Source of the DNA: Limiplasma sp031556335
GTDB lineage: Bacteria; Bacillota; Clostridia; Christensenellales; Aristaeellaceae
Direction of reading: 5' to 3'
Assembly: GCA_031556335.1 (NCBI GenBank)
Contig: JAVBTE010000084.1
Coordinates: 1-8,288 of the forward strand
DNA length: 8,288 bases
The notes under the pieces were generated by a model that saw nothing but the letters and a program-made list of their open reading frames with translations, ran no database searches and was not told where the DNA came from. The position numbers and the translations under genes were made by a program. This document shows positions 5,660-8,288 of this stretch, piece by piece. The first letter of the stretch is position 1, and every line of letters begins with the position of its first letter.

Positions 5660-6229
5660 TTATTCCTTTGAAAGCAGGCTTTCTGCATACATATGCATGC
5701 CCAACTCATAAAAATCCTGCCCCAACGGGTCGATGGCCACCGTCAGGGGCAGCTCTTTCACGGTCAGGCGCTTGATGGACTCCGTGCCAAGGTCCTCATA
5801 GGCCACCACCTGGCAGTCTGTTACGCAGGCGGCCATATACGCCGCGCATCCGCCCACGGCGGCAAAATACACCGCGCCGCATTCCCGAATGGCGTCCTTT
5901 ACGGCCTGGTTCCGGTCGCCCTTGCCAATCATGGCCGCCATGCCATAGCGGAGCAACGCGGGGGTGTAGGCATCCATGCGCATGCTGGTGGTGGGGCCAA
6001 TGGCGCCGGTGGGTTTTCCCGGGGGCGGGGGCGTTGGCCCTGCATAAAAAACCGTCTGGCCCCGCAAATCCACCGGCAACGCCTCGCCCTTTTCCAGCGC
6101 GGTGCACAGCCTTAAATGCGCCGCATCCCGGGCGGTATAGATGACGCCGCTCAGCAGCACGCTGTCGCCGCAGCGCAGCTTGGCCAAGTCCTCTTTTGCG
6201 AGGGGCGCGGTCAAATGCATTTCAGGCAT
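5660..6229 (-). CDS. fumB: Class I fumarate hydratase, beta (C-terminal) subunit
   Basis: A 189-residue subunit that joins the alpha subunit to make the [4Fe-4S] fumarase, which interconverts fumarate and L-malate. Recognisable features: GDSVLLSGVIYTARDAAH (21-38), the substrate-site motif GPTTSMRMD (78-86), GKGDR (102-106), the AVGGCAA turn (124-130), and a closing block with EDLGTESIKRLTVKELP. This is the size and order of the C-terminal half of single-chain class I fumarases. The ATG at 6229 is chosen for the AGGAG eight bases upstream; the frame is open to 6259 without a ribosome site. It begins 20 bp after the alpha gene. L(+)-tartrate dehydratase TtdB is a close relative and cannot be fully excluded. 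The symbol here means the beta subunit, not E. coli FumB. Confidence 0.9.
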   Translation of the reverse strand: MPEMHLTAPLAKEDLAKLRCGDSVLLSGVIYTARDAAHLRLCTALEKGEALPVDLRGQTVFYAGPTPPPPGKPTGAIGPTTSMRMDAYTPALLRYGMAAMIGKGDRNQAVKDAIRECGAVYFAAVGGCAAYMAACVTDCQVVAYEDLGTESIKRLTVKELPLTVAIDPLGQDFYELGMHMYAESLLSKE

Positions 6230-6249
6230 CCGAATCTCTCCTTTCCGCC

Positions 6250-7101
6250 TCACAGCCATGCCGTAGCATGCCGGGTGACGTGGCAGCCCACGTTCACGGC
6301 CACGGGCAGGCCGGCGATATGGGTGGGGGCGGCTTTGATCCGAAGGGAGAGGGCCGTGGTCAGCCCGCCAAAGCCCTGGGGGCCAATGCCCAACCCGTTC
6401 ACGTCCTTCAGCAGCTCCTGCTCCAGAGCCTCGTAAAAGGGGTCCGGGTGGGGGCCTTCCCGCAGCTCCACCAGGGCCTCTTTGGCCAGCTCCGCCACCC
6501 GCTCAAAGGTGCCGCCAATGCCCACCCCCAGCATCATGGGCGGACATGGATTGGCCCCGGCCAAACGGGCCGTTTCCACCACAAACCGTTTCACGCCTTC
6601 GATGCCCTCGGCGGGGGTCAGCATTTGCAAGCGGCTCATGTTCTCGCTGCCAAAGCCCTTGGGGGCCACCGTCAGCTTCACCCGGTCGCCCGGCACCAGC
6701 CGCACATGCAAAACGGCGGGGGTGTTGTCTCCCGTGTTGCCCCGGCGGAGGGGGTCGCCCACCACAGACTTGCGCAGGTACCCTTCGGTATAGCCCCGGG
6801 CCACCCCGGCGTTCACCGCATCCTCCAGCGCGCCTTCCACAATGTGCACATCCTGCCCCACCTCGGCGTACACCACCGCCATGCCCGTGTCCTGACAAAT
6901 GGGCAGGTTTTCCGTCTCGGCGATGTCCGCGTTGCGGCGCATCAGCGCCAGCAATTCCCGTCCGGGGGCGTAGGGTTCAACGCCGTGGGCCTCCTCCAGC
7001 AGACAGCGCACAGGCTTTGGCAGCAGCCGGTTCGCCTGTTGGCACAGCGCCGCGATGCAGGCCGTGATCTCCCCGGCAGGCAGCGTGCGAAACTCCCCCA
7101 T
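6250..7101 (-). CDS. fumA: Class I fumarate hydratase, alpha (N-terminal, iron-sulfur) subunit
   Basis: A 283-residue subunit carrying the [4Fe-4S] cluster of the two-subunit, oxygen-sensitive fumarase. The three cluster cysteines can be assigned: Cys69 in LPICQDTG, Cys186 in GANPCPPMMLGVGIGG and Cys273 in NVGCHVTRH, with spacings close to those of characterised class I enzymes. Other conserved stretches are LRKSVVGDPLRRGNTGDNTP (109-128) and PKGFGSENMS (147-156). The ATG at 7101 has AGGAG seven bases upstream; the frame is open to 7146 but without a ribosome site. The beta gene follows 20 bp after the stop, giving an alpha-beta pair that is probably translated together. The metallophosphoesterase gene ends 52 bp upstream with no promoter evident between. 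TtdA (tartrate dehydratase) is the main alternative. The enzyme implies an anaerobic or microaerobic fumarate-malate step. Confidence 0.92.
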   Translation of the reverse strand: MGEFRTLPAGEITACIAALCQQANRLLPKPVRCLLEEAHGVEPYAPGRELLALMRRNADIAETENLPICQDTGMAVVYAEVGQDVHIVEGALEDAVNAGVARGYTEGYLRKSVVGDPLRRGNTGDNTPAVLHVRLVPGDRVKLTVAPKGFGSENMSRLQMLTPAEGIEGVKRFVVETARLAGANPCPPMMLGVGIGGTFERVAELAKEALVELREGPHPDPFYEALEQELLKDVNGLGIGPQGFGGLTTALSLRIKAAPTHIAGLPVAVNVGCHVTRHATAWL

Positions 7102-7153
7102 AACCGCTCTCCTTTGTGTTCCGGGCCAGGGCCGCTTAGGCCCCACCCCGCAT

Positions 7154-7834
7154 TCAGTCCAGCTCGATCCGCACCACTTCGCAGGGATTGCCCCAGCGAG
7201 GGGCTTTCACCACGTTGCTGGCCCCGGTGGTCACAATCATCCGACCGTCCACCACGCCCTTGGTATACCTTGGCAAAAGACCCTGTCCCGGCGCGTACAG
7301 GCCACGGTCCAGAATCCTCACCTGGCCCCCATGGGCATGCCCGGCCAGCACCAGGTCCACATCCCGTCCCCGCAGCCGGCGCATATAATCCTCGGGCCGG
7401 TGGCACATCAGCACCTTGCAGCCATCCAGCTTTTCAAAGTCGTCCATCATGTCCGCCATGCCATAGCGGGCCGGGCGGTACCACCCGCCAATCCACAGCT
7501 CTTCAAAGCGGACGTATTCGTTGAACAAAACCGTGGCCTTGCTTTTGGACAACGCCTCCAGCAGTTTTTTCCGGTCTTTCAGCCGCATTTCATGGTTGCC
7601 TATGGAAAAAAAAGTAGGCAACCTTTCCGCGGCCCGGTCTAAAAACATCAGCCCGGCATTATAGCTTTGTCGGTAGCGGTCCACCACGTCCCCCGCCACC
7701 AGCAGGCAATCCGCATCCTCAATCAGGGGAAAAATGTCCCCATACGCCGCATCGTGCAGATCCGCGATCAACGCCAACCGCATGGGCTTTGTCAGCTTGC
7801 CTGTGTGCCAGGCATAGGCCGTTACCTTTCTCAA
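7154..7834 (-). CDS. Metallophosphoesterase, calcineurin-like (YkuE-type)
   Basis: A 226-residue dimetal phosphoesterase. The motifs are in standard order: DLH (Asp25, His27), GDVVD (48-52), GNHE (79-82), His145 in CHRPEDY and GHAHGGQ (165-171). The block APGQGLLPRYTKG near the C-terminus is characteristic of the YkuE/YaeI subgroup. No membrane segment or signal peptide is visible, so it is probably cytosolic or peripheral. The start is TTG at 7834, with AAGGAG upstream; the residues before the DLH motif align with the family's usual first strand, so starting at the ATG at 7783 would cut into the fold. A predicted promoter lies just upstream, and it probably leads an operon with the fumarase genes. 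The substrate is unknown; relatives act on lipids, nucleotides or phosphodiesters. Confidence 0.9.
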   Translation of the reverse strand: MRKVTAYAWHTGKLTKPMRLALIADLHDAAYGDIFPLIEDADCLLVAGDVVDRYRQSYNAGLMFLDRAAERLPTFFSIGNHEMRLKDRKKLLEALSKSKATVLFNEYVRFEELWIGGWYRPARYGMADMMDDFEKLDGCKVLMCHRPEDYMRRLRGRDVDLVLAGHAHGGQVRILDRGLYAPGQGLLPRYTKGVVDGRMIVTTGASNVVKAPRWGNPCEVVRIELD

Positions 7835-7875
7835 ATAAGCTTCACTCCTTGGCCGGGCCCGCCCCGGTTTTTTTC

Positions 7876-7905
7876 ATTGTAACACAGCCTAGGGTACGTT
7901 TTCAA
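7876..7905 (-). promoter_or_regulatory. Extended -10 promoter for the metallophosphoesterase-fumarase genes
   Basis: On minus, -35 TTGAAA (7905-7900), an 18-bp spacer ending in TGT, and -10 TACAAT (7881-7876), with the TG of an extended -10. The predicted start falls in a run of seven A (7874-7868), giving a leader of about 36 bases to the TTG at 7834. No other promoter is evident before the fumarase genes, so it may drive all three. Confidence 0.65.
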
Positions 7906-7934
7906 ACCGAATCCAATGCATTGGGGGCAAAGCG

Positions 7935-7965
7935 TGCCGGCCCCCCCCAAAGGGCGGGGCCGGCA
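7935..7965. repeat. GC-rich inverted repeat in the foldase-metallophosphoesterase gap
   Basis: TGCCGGCCCC (7935-7944) and GGGGCCGGCA (7956-7965) are perfect 10-bp arms, and inner CCC/GGG can extend the stem. There is no T-run on the minus side, so it is not a classic terminator. It may still pause polymerase or protect the 3' end of the foldase message. Confidence 0.45.
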
Positions 7966-8018
7966 AAAGGGGGCTGGGACGGAAGGACGGGGAGGACGGC
8001 AGGGGGTTCACCCCCGCA

Positions 8019-8047
8019 CCCCACCAGGGCTTCGCCCTGGACCCCTC
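8019..8047 (+). repeat. Dispersed intergenic palindromic repeat, copy 2
   Basis: The core CAGGGCTTCGCCCTG at 8025-8039 is identical to copy 1 (196-210) and in the same orientation. Its stem is CCAGGGC/GCCCTGG (8024-8040). Flanks also match: CCCC to the left, ACCC then TC to the right. A second small hairpin (GGGGG, TTCA, CCCCC; 8002-8015) and a purine-rich G-run tract (7966-8006) precede it, much as G-runs precede copy 1. Confidence 0.6.
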
Positions 8048-8050
8048 TTT

Positions 8051-8069
8051 CACCGCGTACAACGCGGCG
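8051..8069 (-). terminator. Hairpin after the foldase gene (weak terminator candidate)
   Basis: On minus, CGCCGCGT and ACGCGGTG pair over eight positions (one G-U wobble) with a TGT loop, starting 12 bp after the foldase stop. No T-run follows, so intrinsic termination would be inefficient. It may act with the downstream GC-rich repeats. Confidence 0.3.
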
Positions 8070-8080
8070 AAAATAACATT

Positions 8081-8288
8081 TTAGTCCAGCCTGTCCTGGT
8101 AAATCTTCGGGTTCGATTCCGCCACCCATTGCTGCAAGGTGCTGTTGAACAGTTCGTCCTGCTTTTGGGTGAGCAGCTCGGCGGAAAGGGCGTCCTTCAC
8201 TTCGTCCAGGGGCACGGCGCCCTCGGCCAGGTCGCTGGCGTACTGCAAGATGTGGATGCCAAAGTTAGTGCGCACAGGCGCGGAGACG
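8081..8288 (-). CDS. Peptidyl-prolyl isomerase/foldase, PrsA/SurA (parvulin) type, C-terminal end (partial)
   Basis: The frame is open to the right edge and ends at a TAA (8083-8081), giving the last 68 residues of a longer protein. It begins with PVRTNFGIHILQY, which matches the final strand of parvulin domains (usual form PVxTxFGYHIIxV). A charged, helical tail follows: PLDEVKDALSAELLTQKQDE and onward to QQWVAESNPKIYQDRLD, typical of the C-terminal helix of PrsA/SurA foldases. These help exported proteins fold outside the membrane. The signal peptide and most of the catalytic domain lie beyond the window, so lipoprotein status cannot be judged. No start is called here; the GTG at 8275 is inside the domain. 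Confidence 0.78.
   Translation of the reverse strand, partial: VSAPVRTNFGIHILQYASDLAEGAVPLDEVKDALSAELLTQKQDELFNSTLQQWVAESNPKIYQDRLD

Noticed and set aside
4382..5671. Plus-strand open frame (429 codons) opposite the permease and binding-protein genes
   Set aside because: It runs antisense across two well-supported genes and their promoter, has low-complexity Gly/His/Val composition and no family motif.
6196..7524. Plus-strand open frame (442 codons) opposite the fumarase and phosphoesterase genes
   Set aside because: It crosses three genes in antisense and has no domain signature; a GC-driven shadow.
1..8288. CRISPR arrays, tRNA or rRNA genes, transposases, riboswitches
   Set aside because: None was seen by eye: there are no regularly spaced repeats, no cloverleaf or rRNA landmarks and no transposase motifs, and all predicted leaders are under 50 bases.

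Overview
The window is GC-rich (roughly 60%) chromosomal DNA, most likely from a Gram-positive anaerobe of the Bacillota (Clostridia-like). The evidence is strong AGGAGG-type ribosome binding sites, several GTG/TTG starts, consensus sigma-A-type promoters, a two-subunit oxygen-sensitive class I fumarase, a YkuD-type L,D-transpeptidase with peptidoglycan-binding repeats, and a PrsA/parvulin-like foldase. The taxonomic placement is an inference; no rRNA or other marker is present.

Layout, left to right: the last 43 codons of an AraC-type regulator run on the plus strand (to 134). A gene-free stretch of about 260 bp follows, with G-runs, a dispersed palindromic repeat and a probably bidirectional terminator (345-377). 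Everything else is on the minus strand and reads right to left: the end of a PrsA/SurA-like foldase (8288-8081); about 250 bp of intergenic DNA with a second copy of the repeat and a promoter; a metallophosphoesterase and the fumarase alpha and beta subunits (7834-5660, probably one operon); a polar amino-acid ABC transporter made of binding protein, permease and ATPase (5533-3210), with its own strong promoter; and a NagD-like HAD phosphatase (3134-2334) followed by a secreted L,D-transpeptidase with four peptidoglycan-binding modules (2232-394).

The coding content is mostly housekeeping or nutritional, and I see no new defence, mobile or biosynthetic system. The most interesting signals are regulatory. 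The transporter promoter (TTGACA-17-TATACT) lies under a perfect 8-bp inverted repeat and beside a near-perfect ARG-box-like palindrome, suggesting ArgR/AhrC-type control and hence an arginine-family substrate. The intrinsic terminator of the transporter operon holds, in its own loop, the -10 element of the next gene's promoter. A hairpin between the binding-protein and permease genes probably sets their expression ratio. The binding protein has a signal peptide but no lipobox cysteine, which is unusual for a Gram-positive.
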